This document shows positions 16,977 to 25,375 of a DNA stretch of 64,000 bases, piece after piece (position 1 is the first letter of the stretch; every line of letters begins with the position of its first letter). A program made the position numbers and the translations under genes. The notes below the pieces were generated by a model. It made no database searches. It worked only from the letters and a program-made list of their open reading frames with translations, and had not been told where the DNA came from. The stretch is from Neobacillus jeddahensis (GTDB taxonomy: Bacteria > Bacillota > Bacilli > Bacillales > Cytobacillaceae), in the NCBI RefSeq assembly GCF_000612625.1, contig NZ_CCAS010000003.1, forward strand, positions 62,001 to 126,000, given 5' to 3'.

Positions 16977-17495
16977 ATGGTGAACAAGGTTGATTTTTCA
17001 GAGGTATATAAAGAGTTTTATAAACGGCTCTTCCATATAAGCTATTCCATCACAAGGGATTTGCACCTTGCAGAGGATGTCGTTCAGGAAACGTTTATAA
17101 AAGCGATGAATAAAGTAGACACAATCGAAGATGCAAAGAAAGTGGGCGCTTGGTTATCTGTCATTGCCACCAGAACTGCGATTGATTTTGTCCGAAAAGA
17201 AAGAAAAACGAAAGCGATTTTGATGGAGCAGGACATGCTTGAATGCTTAGGGAAAGAAATGCAGCAAAACGTGGAGGAGGAAGTGGAATCAGGAATGTTG
17301 GCGGAGCAGGTTCATTGTGCTATCGGAAAGCTGACACATGAGTATCGGGATGTGCTCACGCTGAAAATAAGCCATGGGTTAAAAGAACATGAAATTGCCA
17401 GTATCCTTGATTTAAACCCAAGCACTGTAAAAACAAGAATTTATAGAGGAAGAAAACAACTAAAACTACTGTGTCTTAAACAAATAAGTGCTTAA
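16977..17495 (+). CDS. ECF-type RNA polymerase sigma factor
   Basis: 172 aa. Region 2 is seen in the AEDVVQETFIKAMNKV segment, region 4 in LTHEYRDVLTLKISHGLKEHEIASILDLNPSTVKTRIYRGRKQL. It redirects RNA polymerase to an unknown set of promoters. It lies 16 nt after the truncated kinase, with a G-rich RBS. Most ECF factors are paired with an anti-sigma gene; none is visible next to it, which raises the question how it is held inactive. Confidence 0.88.
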   Translation: MVNKVDFSEVYKEFYKRLFHISYSITRDLHLAEDVVQETFIKAMNKVDTIEDAKKVGAWLSVIATRTAIDFVRKERKTKAILMEQDMLECLGKEMQQNVEEEVESGMLAEQVHCAIGKLTHEYRDVLTLKISHGLKEHEIASILDLNPSTVKTRIYRGRKQLKLLCLKQISA

Positions 17496-17577
17496 GGAAT
17501 GACAAAACGAGTTTGAGGACGAGAATCAGTTATGGTAAATTAGGGAAATAGGATATAACCATTGGGAGGAATGATGA

Positions 17578-17943
17578 ATGAAAACTGCAAGTCCATACAT
17601 ATTTGTAGATGATTGCGAGAAAGTAATCGCGTATTACAAAGGTTTGTTTGGAGGCGAAATGACTAATGTTCAAAAAACAGATGACGGAAAGTGCTTGCAC
17701 GCCGAACTACATCTAGGAAGCAGCATTATTCACTTTTCAGATACGTTTGGACAGACACATCAAGGGGATAACGTGCGAATCAGCTTAGAATGTGATAGCG
17801 AAGAAGAAATAAAAAGAGTATATGAGTCACTTAGCCAATCTGGAAAAATTACTGCCCCACTGCAGGATACGTTTTGGGGAGCAGTTCATGCAAATGTGGT
17901 TGATCAGTTTGGCATTGGCTGGCTGCTAAATTATCAAAAATAG
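17578..17943 (+). CDS. VOC/glyoxalase-fold protein, PhnB-like
   Basis: 121 aa, vicinal-oxygen-chelate fold similar to PhnB/YjdN-type proteins: ASPYIFVDDCEKVIAYYKGLFGGE at the start, ELHLGSSIIHFSDTFGQ in the middle, and FWGAVHANVVDQFGIGWLLNY at the end. No enzyme activity can be assigned. GGGAGGAATG precedes the start. It may be co-transcribed with the sigma factor 82 nt upstream, or independent. Confidence 0.82.
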   Translation: MKTASPYIFVDDCEKVIAYYKGLFGGEMTNVQKTDDGKCLHAELHLGSSIIHFSDTFGQTHQGDNVRISLECDSEEEIKRVYESLSQSGKITAPLQDTFWGAVHANVVDQFGIGWLLNYQK

Positions 17944-17986
17944 GCACTGAATTATAAAAGTATGGAGTACTATTAACTCTGAAAAA

Positions 17987-18021
17987 GGTTAGGTCCCGAA
18001 TGTCATGGACCTAACCTTTTT
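17987..18021. terminator. bidirectional terminator
   Basis: The perfect ten-bp stem GGTTAGGTCC / GGACCTAACC is flanked by A5 and T7 and sits between two converging genes. Confidence 0.88.
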
Positions 18022-18026
18022 TTCAC

Positions 18027-19319
18027 CTATTGGTATTTTCTTTTTCTAGCCTGTTGAATTCCCATAGAGGCCAAGCCTGCAAAAACGAGACCAAGACCGG
18101 TCATCAAATAGTTGTACATTGGTGATGCGGTATCTGGCAGTTCGTTTGAAGTTGCAGTTGTAGTTGTAGTAGCAGCTGGTGTGTGTGTCGTTGGTGCTGG
18201 ACTGTTGGTATCCACTGGTTTTGGATTATTGCTAGAATCTGTTGGAATCGGGACTGGATTGTTTTCCGTGTTTCCTGGATTAGGGTTTGCTTCAACTGGT
18301 TTAATATTTTCAACCTTGATGGTTTTTACAGCCTTGGTGCCTTTGCTATCTCTGAGGTACACAGTATAAGTTCCATTTTTGCTAACTTGGAATTTGTTGT
18401 CAGTGATAGTGGTACCTGTCCCAACTGCTGCAAAATCCTCGATCGTCTTTTCACCTTCAAGCCATTGCAGGGCAAAAACTTTTTCTGCATCTGTAGAAAC
18501 GGTGATTGTAACAGGGTCTTTGGTTGTTTCTGTCGTAGATGGGGTTAAATCAAGGGAAATTTCCCCTGGCGCAAGTAATGCTGTTGATAAGCCGGCAAGA
18601 GCCTGTTGTCCTGCCTCGTTCGAATGGACGTCACCTTTAGGGATTATATATTCTGCTTGCTTCCCTTTGAATGCCGAATAAGCATCCGCATAAAGCGATT
18701 GTGATTGAAGTGCAACAGCTTGGATTCCTGGATTTACTAATGGAAGAAATTGTTCGCCAATGGGATAAAGTGACGCTAAAGTATCCGAGAAAGGATTGTA
18801 AATATTGTAAATAATGACTTGTGCATCCGTATTTTGACCTTTAATTGTGCCCATGATCGAACCTAGGTTATTAAATAGTTTAGTAGAAATACTAGCAATC
18901 ACTTGCCCAAAAGCTCCCGGGTCAACTGGTGCTGTTGGATTTGCAATGATCGCTCGGATGGCATCATTTTGTAAAAAATCATTGCTGCCAATATCCAGTG
19001 TAATCACATCTGCCTGTTTAATCACTTCGAGATTTTCAGGTTTTTGTATTTCTGCTAATAAACGTTCTGATGTCCATCCTGGGCCACTAATATTTTTGGA
19101 GACAACATAATTTCCATTTCCAATTAAATAAGGAAATGCCTTTTCAGATATAGGTTGAGTAGGGGATTTGTCCTCTCCAAGATTCCAACCGTATGTGATC
19201 GAATCTCCTAGTGATACTAGATTTGGTTTAACATCCGTTTCCGCAAAAACTAACGACGAGAAGCATGTACTTAAAAGTAACATGAGGGCAAATACAATAG
19301 GTAAGCGTTTAAATTTCAA
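18027..19319 (-). CDS. secreted SGNH/GDSL hydrolase with LPDTA sortase signal
   Basis: 430 aa. Signal peptide (residues 1-26, ending VFAE), then a GDSL esterase/lipase domain with block I VSLGDSITYGW, block III GSNDF and block V HSNEAGQ (catalytic Asp/His region). A beta-rich Ig-like segment (about 245-335) and a Pro/Thr/Asn-rich stalk lead to LPDTA, a hydrophobic helix and a KRK tail. LPDTA/S is the signal used by class D sortases in Bacillus, so the enzyme is probably covalently linked to peptidoglycan. The substrate is unknown. No sortase gene is in the window. Confidence 0.88.
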   Translation of the reverse strand: MKFKRLPIVFALMLLLSTCFSSLVFAETDVKPNLVSLGDSITYGWNLGEDKSPTQPISEKAFPYLIGNGNYVVSKNISGPGWTSERLLAEIQKPENLEVIKQADVITLDIGSNDFLQNDAIRAIIANPTAPVDPGAFGQVIASISTKLFNNLGSIMGTIKGQNTDAQVIIYNIYNPFSDTLASLYPIGEQFLPLVNPGIQAVALQSQSLYADAYSAFKGKQAEYIIPKGDVHSNEAGQQALAGLSTALLAPGEISLDLTPSTTETTKDPVTITVSTDAEKVFALQWLEGEKTIEDFAAVGTGTTITDNKFQVSKNGTYTVYLRDSKGTKAVKTIKVENIKPVEANPNPGNTENNPVPIPTDSSNNPKPVDTNSPAPTTHTPAATTTTTATSNELPDTASPMYNYLMTGLGLVFAGLASMGIQQARKRKYQ

Positions 19320-19469
19320 AAAAATTCCTCCTTATTATGTAATTTCCTACAAATTTTATTATAATACCTCATTTTTCGAATCTTCAATAAAAATCATTCT
19401 ACAAAATATGCAAAATGTCCTAGTAACATAGTATGGTTTTCATAGGTAATAGAGTGAAAAATTAAAATT

Positions 19470-19497
19470 TTGAAACAATCAGTAATTTTGATACAAT
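19470..19497 (+). promoter_or_regulatory. sigma-A promoter of the sigma-54 activator gene
   Basis: TTGAAA (19470-19475), a 16-nt spacer and TACAAT (19492-19497) lie 31 nt upstream of the start codon. Confidence 0.6.
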
Positions 19498-19527
19498 TAT
19501 TGTATATGAAAATTGAGGAGTGACGAC

Positions 19528-21273
19528 ATGCTCCAATTGAAAGATATTATGACCCCAATGGATTTCCAAGTCACTGAAGAAACGACCCTACATGAAGCCA
19601 TTACCCTAATGCATGAAAAGAAGTGGAACCTCTTGCCCGTTACAAACTTAGCTCGGCAGTCTGTGGGGGTGTTTACCCGCAGCAGCCTCTATCAAATGGT
19701 CAGTGCAGCTTGTCCACTTACTACCCCGATTAAGCTATACATAAAAAATCAAGTTGAAACAATCATCATGACTACCCCTTATGAAAAAATTGAAGAAATC
19801 GTAAGTAAAAGTAAAGTTGGGACTGGTGTTGTCATAGATGAGAGTAATCGTGTCGTCGGCATGTTAACGAAAACAGATATGGTGATGTCCTTGCTCCAAA
19901 CATCACAAGAATTACAAACGATCAAGAAATTAAAGCGGACGTTAGAGACAGCTATTGATTACGCCTTTGATGGAATCGTGATGACGGATGAAAAGAAGAA
20001 GATCCAAATGGTCAGCCCGCCCTTGCTAGAACTATTCAATCTTTCCTTGGAAGAAGTATTCGATCAACCGGCAGAAAAGGTATTGCCACATTTACATCTA
20101 GAACATGTTTATGAATCAGAAACAGCGGAGGTTAGCGGCTTCTTAGAAATAAAGGGAATAAAATATTTAGTACATCGAATTCCGATCCTTGAAAATGGAA
20201 AAGTTATTGGGGCGATCGGTAAGGTGATGTTCCGTCAATTAAATGAGGTGAGCGAATTATTCAAACAACTTCAAAAAGCAGAAAACAAAGCAAACTTCTA
20301 TCACCAACAATATCAGAAAGCAGAGACTGCTCGCTTTAGATGGGAGGATATTGTCAGCAGAGATTCTCTTATGGAAAAATTAATAAAAAGCGGTGCAAAG
20401 GCAGCGAAGGGCAGGTCAACTGTGCTCATTCGCGGTGAAAGTGGAACAGGGAAGGAATTGTTTGCGCACGCCATTCATAATAGTAGTGCAAGAAGTGCTG
20501 GTCAATTTGTCGTGGTTAACTGTGCAGCTATCCCCGAAGACCTGCTAGAATCAGAGTTTTTCGGCTATGAGGAAGGAGCCTTTACTGGTGCCAAACAGAA
20601 GGGGAAACTGGGCAAGTTTGATTTGGCAAATGGGGGAACACTGTTCCTCGATGAAATTGGCGACATGTCGCTTTCCTTACAGGCAAAACTGCTGCGGGTC
20701 CTTCAAGAACGGGAATTTTACCGTGTCGGTGGAACAGCTAAGATCAAGGTAGATGTCCGAATTATTGCGGCAACGAACAGAAATCTGGAAGAAATGGTTC
20801 AAGAGAACTTGTTTAGAGAGGATCTATATTACCGTCTCAACGTCATTTCACTAAAAATCCCGCCGCTTCGTGAAAGGCTAATGGATACTGAATATTTAAT
20901 CAGTCAGTTCATGATTGAATTTAATCAAATACTTGGTACTAGTATCACAGGAATTGAGAATCAAGCAAAAGACGTACTGCTTTGCTATGATTGGCCAGGA
21001 AATGTCAGGGAATTACGAAATGTCATGGAGCGGGCAATGACATTTGCTGAAAATGGAAAGATCAAGCTAGAGGATTTGCCTGATTATCTAGGTCAGCGGG
21101 AAAGGGGAACGGAATCTACTATTAATAGGACAATGGTTGAGACTGCCGAATTCGAAACGATTAAACGAGCGCTTATTCAGGTGGACGGAAATAAAGTGAA
21201 AGCCGCTAGATTACTAGGGATCAGTCGATCGGGATTATATGAAAAGATGAAAAAATATAATCTTCCAATTTAA
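19528..21273 (+). CDS. sigma-54-dependent activator with CBS and PAS sensing domains
   Basis: 581-aa enhancer-binding protein. Residues 1-130 hold two CBS modules ([19 protein letters not shown] and [19 protein letters not shown]), which in other proteins bind adenosyl nucleotides. Residues about 140-235 are a PAS domain. The AAA+ domain follows with Walker A GESGTGKE, the sigma-54 contact loop GAFTGA, Walker [12 protein letters not shown] and the R-finger region. The Fis-type helix-turn-helix is at the C-terminus ([20 protein letters not shown]). It very probably drives the -24/-12 promoters at 13.4 and 21.4 kb. ATG chosen with GAGGAG seven bases upstream. Confidence 0.93.
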   Translation: MLQLKDIMTPMDFQVTEETTLHEAITLMHEKKWNLLPVTNLARQSVGVFTRSSLYQMVSAACPLTTPIKLYIKNQVETIIMTTPYEKIEEIVSKSKVGTGVVIDESNRVVGMLTKTDMVMSLLQTSQELQTIKKLKRTLETAIDYAFDGIVMTDEKKKIQMVSPPLLELFNLSLEEVFDQPAEKVLPHLHLEHVYESETAEVSGFLEIKGIKYLVHRIPILENGKVIGAIGKVMFRQLNEVSELFKQLQKAENKANFYHQQYQKAETARFRWEDIVSRDSLMEKLIKSGAKAAKGRSTVLIRGESGTGKELFAHAIHNSSARSAGQFVVVNCAAIPEDLLESEFFGYEEGAFTGAKQKGKLGKFDLANGGTLFLDEIGDMSLSLQAKLLRVLQEREFYRVGGTAKIKVDVRIIAATNRNLEEMVQENLFREDLYYRLNVISLKIPPLRERLMDTEYLISQFMIEFNQILGTSITGIENQAKDVLLCYDWPGNVRELRNVMERAMTFAENGKIKLEDLPDYLGQRERGTESTINRTMVETAEFETIKRALIQVDGNKVKAARLLGISRSGLYEKMKKYNLPI

Positions 21274-21276
21274 TAG

Positions 21277-21295
21277 GTGTCCATTTACTGAACAC
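21277..21295. promoter_or_regulatory. candidate upstream activator site for the acyl-CoA operon
   Basis: GTGTCCATTTACTGAACAC is an imperfect dyad (GTGTyC...GAACAC). It shares TGTCCAnTTnCTnnACA with the site before the SDR gene. It is centred about 118 bp upstream of the predicted sigma-54 start. Confidence 0.5.
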
Positions 21296-21376
21296 TTATT
21301 TGATAAGAATGTATGGATGAAACACAAAGTTGAACTGGTGGACGGTAAAACAGCTATAGGAACGGTTTTCGGAATA

Positions 21377-21393
21377 TTGGCACAAAAATTGCA
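21377..21393 (+). promoter_or_regulatory. sigma-54 (-24/-12) promoter of the acyl-CoA catabolic operon
   Basis: TTGGCACAAAAATTGCA matches the sigma-54 core consensus (TGGCAC-N5-TTGCW) completely, with GG at 21379-21380 and GC at 21391-21392. It lies directly downstream of the activator gene and 40 nt before the first ligase gene. Confidence 0.9.
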
Positions 21394-21432
21394 GGATGAT
21401 GTGTGGACCATCATATCAAAGGAGGAACCCAA

Positions 21433-22962
21433 ATGAATATCGGTAGTCTCTTGTCTCAGAGTGCCAGCAAGTTCCCTGAGCTCCTTGCAATCGAATGCGA
21501 AGGGAGAAGTTATACGTATCGCCAATTTAATGAAGAAGTAAACCAGCTGGCACATGGCCTGCTGCAATATGGGGTTAAAAAAGGCGACAAGCTTGCCTTG
21601 ATGATGAAAAACTCTGATCATTATGTGTTTACCTTTTTTGCGGCTGCTAAAATCGGTGCGGTGGCTGTTCCTGTGAATTTTCGGTTAACGGCTTCGGAGG
21701 TTCACTATATTCTAGCGCAATCGGATACGGCGATTGTCGTCTGTGATAAAGAATTTGAAGCAACCATTACGGAGGCAAAAGAAGAAACCGATGTCCGCTT
21801 AGTGATCACAGTCGGTGAACCTGAAACGGAAGCGTTTTATGCATATGAAACAATCAAAACAGCGAATAGTAAAGAACCAGATGTTGAGGTAACTGAAAAG
21901 GATGATGTCGAAATTCTGTACACCTCTGGTACAACAGGGAGACCAAAGGGAGCACTCTTTGACCACGACCAAATTTTTAAAGTGGGGATTTCCGTCGTGA
22001 TCAATATGGGGATTAGACCCCATGAGCGCATCCTCCATCTTGCGCCTCTCTTTCACTCAGCCCAGTTAAACCTGTTTCTGATTTCCGGTGTTGCCTTAGC
22101 GGCCACTCATATTATCCATCGTGACTTTCATCCAGTGAAAACACTTCAAGCGATTCAAGAACATAAAATCACCCATCTCTTTGCTGTACCGGCTATGTAT
22201 AACTTTCTTCTCCAAGTCCCAAATGCAAGCGAGTATGATTTAACCTCAATTAAAAGAGTAGGATATGGGGCAGCACCAATGGCGCCAGAGCTAGTGAAAA
22301 AGAGCATTCAATTATTTAAAACCGATCAGTTTTATAATTTATGCGGCTTAACGGAGGCTGGGCCAGGTGGAATACTGCTTGATCCGGAAGGACATAGGCG
22401 TCATCTTGGCAAAGGGGGCAAACCGATTTTCATGACAGAAACAAGGGTTGTCAATGAAGAAGGTGAAGATGTCCTGCCAGGGGTGATTGGGGAATTTATT
22501 GTTCGCAGTCCGATGGTGATGAAGGAATATTATAAAAAGCCAGAGGAGACAAGGAGTACCTTGAAGGATGGATGGCTCTATACAGGCGATCTGGCCACGT
22601 TGGACGAAGAAGGCTATATCACCTTGGTCGACCGGAAAAAGGATATGATTATCTCCGGAGGGGAAAATGTTTATTCTGTCGAGGTGGAAGGGGTTTTATT
22701 CGAACATCCAGCAATCCTTGACGCCGCTATTATTGGTTTACCTGATGAGGTTTGGGGCGAAGCCGTCTGTGCTGTAATTGTGCCGAAGGAAGGGGCAGAG
22801 ATTGATGAGCAAGAGTTACGCAACTTTTGCCGCCAAAAGCTAGCAGGCTATAAAGTGCCACGTAGAATATTTATGGAGCAGGAGCTCCCAAGAAACGCCT
22901 CTGGCAAAATATTAAAATATCAACTGCGTCAGAAAATGAGGAAAGTAAGTTCAAAAATGTAA
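21433..22962 (+). CDS. acyl-CoA synthetase (AMP-forming), first
   Basis: 509-aa ANL-superfamily ligase that activates a carboxylic acid with ATP and CoA. AMP-binding motif LYTSGTTGRPKG (about residue 167), A5 region NLCGLTEAGPGG, DGWLYTGDLATLDEEGYITLVDRKKDMIISGGENVYS and the C-terminal catalytic lysine in NASGKILKY. Chain-length preference cannot be read. First gene of the sigma-54 operon; AAAGGAGG precedes the ATG. Confidence 0.92.
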   Translation: MNIGSLLSQSASKFPELLAIECEGRSYTYRQFNEEVNQLAHGLLQYGVKKGDKLALMMKNSDHYVFTFFAAAKIGAVAVPVNFRLTASEVHYILAQSDTAIVVCDKEFEATITEAKEETDVRLVITVGEPETEAFYAYETIKTANSKEPDVEVTEKDDVEILYTSGTTGRPKGALFDHDQIFKVGISVVINMGIRPHERILHLAPLFHSAQLNLFLISGVALAATHIIHRDFHPVKTLQAIQEHKITHLFAVPAMYNFLLQVPNASEYDLTSIKRVGYGAAPMAPELVKKSIQLFKTDQFYNLCGLTEAGPGGILLDPEGHRRHLGKGGKPIFMTETRVVNEEGEDVLPGVIGEFIVRSPMVMKEYYKKPEETRSTLKDGWLYTGDLATLDEEGYITLVDRKKDMIISGGENVYSVEVEGVLFEHPAILDAAIIGLPDEVWGEAVCAVIVPKEGAEIDEQELRNFCRQKLAGYKVPRRIFMEQELPRNASGKILKYQLRQKMRKVSSKM

Positions 22963-22994
22963 GCGTTAGCATAAAGAAAGTGAGGTTTTTGAAA

Positions 22995-24140
22995 ATGAAG
23001 CATCTCTACTTAAATGAGGACCATGAAATGTTCCGTCAGTCACTACGAAAGTTTTTAGAAAAAGAAGCCTACCCCTTTTATGATCAATGGGAGGAGGACA
23101 GGATGATTCCTCGTTCCTTTTGGAAGAAGATGGGTGAGCAGGGCTTTCTCTGTCCTGATATTGATGAGAAATACGGTGGAAGTGAAGTAGATTGGGGGTT
23201 TGCTGTTGTCATTAATGAAGAGCTAGAACGTGTGGGCTCAGGCTTAATTGGGATCGGCCTCCATAATGATATCGTCGTTCCCTACATTACCGCGTACGGC
23301 ACCGAGGAGCAAAAGCAGCGTTGGCTGCCGAAATGTGTGACCGGTGATATCATTACTGCCATTGCGATGACAGAGCCTGGTACGGGTTCCGACTTGGCTA
23401 ACATTAAGACAACGGCAAAGCTGGAGGGCGATCATTATATCGTAAATGGCCAAAAAACCTTCATCACAAACGGGATTCAATCTGATTTGATTGTTGTGGC
23501 GGTAAAGACAAATTTGCAGGCAGTCCCGAAACATAAGGGGGTCAGTCTCCTTGTGATTGAGCGAGATACGCAGGGATTCACGCGGGGCAGAAAGCTGAAC
23601 AAAGTGGGCTTACATTCCCAGGATACAGCCGAATTAATTTTTGAGGACTGCCGTGTCCCGAAGGAGAACTTATTGGGAGAAGAAGGGAAAGGGTTCTTGT
23701 ATTTAATGGAGAAACTCCAACAGGAACGACTCCTTGTGGCGATTGGGGCGCAAACGGCATCGGAAGTGATGCTGAAGATGACGATGGATTATGTAAAAAG
23801 TCGGGAAGCCTTTGGCAAGCCCGTCAGTCAATTCCAAAATACTCAGTTTAAACTGGTAGAAATGGCAACGGACATTGAAATGGGCAGGGCCTTTTTAGAC
23901 CAGTTAATTGCAGAACATATTGAAGGGAAAAATGTGGTGACAAAGGTCTCAATGGCCAAATGGAAATTAACCGATATCGCCAAGCGCATCGCCACGGAAT
24001 GTATGCAGCTTCATGGGGGCTATGGCTATATGGAAGAATACGAGATTGCGAGACGCTTCCGAGATATTCCGGTTTCCAGTATTTATGCTGGTACAAATGA
24101 AATTATGAAAACCATTATTGCAAAAAATTTAGGATTGTGA
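22995..24140 (+). CDS. acyl-CoA dehydrogenase
   Basis: 381-aa FAD enzyme of the classical short/medium-chain family that introduces the 2,3 double bond. Signatures AIAMTEPGTGSDLANIKTTA and QLHGGYGYMEEYEIARRFRD are clear, and the usual catalytic glutamate position is in YAGTNEIMK near the C-terminus. I chose the ATG at 22995 over the GTG at 22980 because the AGTGAGG ribosome site then has proper spacing. The stop almost abuts the thiolase gene. Confidence 0.92.
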   Translation: MKHLYLNEDHEMFRQSLRKFLEKEAYPFYDQWEEDRMIPRSFWKKMGEQGFLCPDIDEKYGGSEVDWGFAVVINEELERVGSGLIGIGLHNDIVVPYITAYGTEEQKQRWLPKCVTGDIITAIAMTEPGTGSDLANIKTTAKLEGDHYIVNGQKTFITNGIQSDLIVVAVKTNLQAVPKHKGVSLLVIERDTQGFTRGRKLNKVGLHSQDTAELIFEDCRVPKENLLGEEGKGFLYLMEKLQQERLLVAIGAQTASEVMLKMTMDYVKSREAFGKPVSQFQNTQFKLVEMATDIEMGRAFLDQLIAEHIEGKNVVTKVSMAKWKLTDIAKRIATECMQLHGGYGYMEEYEIARRFRDIPVSSIYAGTNEIMKTIIAKNLGL

Positions 24141-24151
24141 GGATGAAAAAT

Positions 24152-25309
24152 ATGTGTGAAGTTGTGATTGTTGAGGGGGTTCGTACCCCAGTTGGCCGGA
24201 GAAATAGCGTGTTAAAGGATATCCGTCCGGATGACTTGGCCGGGTTAACTCTAAAAGAGTTAGTCAACCGTGCTGGAATTGATCCTGCGATTGTCGAGGA
24301 TGTGATCTTAGGTTGTGTGACCCAAGCCGGGGAACAGGCAGGGGATATTGCCCGAGTGGCGGCGTTAATTGCTGGATTTCCCATTGAAGTTCCCGGAACA
24401 ACGATTGACCGGCAATGTGGTTCGAGTCAACAGGCCGTTCATTTTGCGGCACAGGCGATCCTTGCTGGTGACATGGATGTCGTCATTGCCGGTGGGGTGG
24501 AAAGTATGTCTCGGGTTCCGATGGGGACGAACTACAATGGGGTGGAAGAACCTTTCAGTCCTAAATTACACTCTAAGTACGAAATGATCCATCAAGGGCT
24601 GTCGGCTGAGCGGATAGCCGAAAACTATGGTTTTACTCGTGAGCAGTTGGATCAATTCTCACTCGAGAGTCACCAAAAGGCGTTAAAGGCGCAGGCAGAA
24701 GGATATTTTGCTAGAGAAATTTTTCCACTTGAGGTAACACTTCCAGACGGAACCACTACTGTTGTGAAGGAAGATTCTGGCCCGAGAAAAGGAACCTCAC
24801 TCGAAGCTTTGGCAGGGCTTCGCACTTCTTTTAAAGAAGATGGGGTCATTCATGCCGGAAATGCTAGCCAGATTAGTGACGGTGCTGCCGCATTATTACT
24901 CATGTCACGTGATAAGGCAGAAGAGCTTGGCTTGAAACCGCGATTCCGTGTCCATACCCGTGTGGTCGTAGGCTCAGATCCAACCTTAATGCTGACTGGA
25001 CCGATTCCTGCTACTCAAAAAGCTTTAGAAAAATCAGGACTTTCCATTGAAGATATCGACGTCTTCGAAGTGAACGAAGCCTTTGCACCAGTGCCGCTTG
25101 CTTGGTTAAAAGAAACAGGTGCGGATCCTGTAAAGTTAAATCCGAATGGTGGTGCGATTGCACTTGGACATCCATTAGGTGGGAGCGGTGCCCGGTTAAT
25201 GGTGACGATGATGCATGAGCTAGAACGCACTGGCGGAAGATATGGATTACAAACGATGTGTGAAGGTCATGGTATGGCCAATGCAACGATTATTGAGCGC
25301 TTAGATTAA
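24152..25309 (+). CDS. thiolase (acetyl-CoA acyltransferase)
   Basis: 385 aa. Catalytic Cys89 in DRQCGSSQQA, the NEAFAPVPLAW segment, the catalytic histidine in GGAIALGHPLGGSGAR and the second cysteine in TMCEGHGMANA. It cleaves 3-ketoacyl-CoA with CoA. The second cysteine motif (CEGHG instead of the common CIGGG) is a known variant in degradative thiolases. The ATG at 24152 has GAGG nine bases upstream; two earlier in-frame starts are too close to it. Confidence 0.92.
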   Translation: MCEVVIVEGVRTPVGRRNSVLKDIRPDDLAGLTLKELVNRAGIDPAIVEDVILGCVTQAGEQAGDIARVAALIAGFPIEVPGTTIDRQCGSSQQAVHFAAQAILAGDMDVVIAGGVESMSRVPMGTNYNGVEEPFSPKLHSKYEMIHQGLSAERIAENYGFTREQLDQFSLESHQKALKAQAEGYFAREIFPLEVTLPDGTTTVVKEDSGPRKGTSLEALAGLRTSFKEDGVIHAGNASQISDGAAALLLMSRDKAEELGLKPRFRVHTRVVVGSDPTLMLTGPIPATQKALEKSGLSIEDIDVFEVNEAFAPVPLAWLKETGADPVKLNPNGGAIALGHPLGGSGARLMVTMMHELERTGGRYGLQTMCEGHGMANATIIERLD

Positions 25310-25320
25310 GGAAAAACATA

Positions 25321-25344
25321 GGCAATCAGCAACCACTGATTGCC
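25321..25344 (+). other. intercistronic hairpin within the acyl-CoA operon
   Basis: The nine-bp stem GGCAATCAG / CTGATTGCC with a six-nt loop has no T-tail. It probably acts as an mRNA processing or stabilising hairpin rather than a full terminator between the thiolase and second ligase genes. Confidence 0.5.
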
Positions 25345-25375
25345 TGTTACTCAAAAAATTAATGGAGGCGATGGA

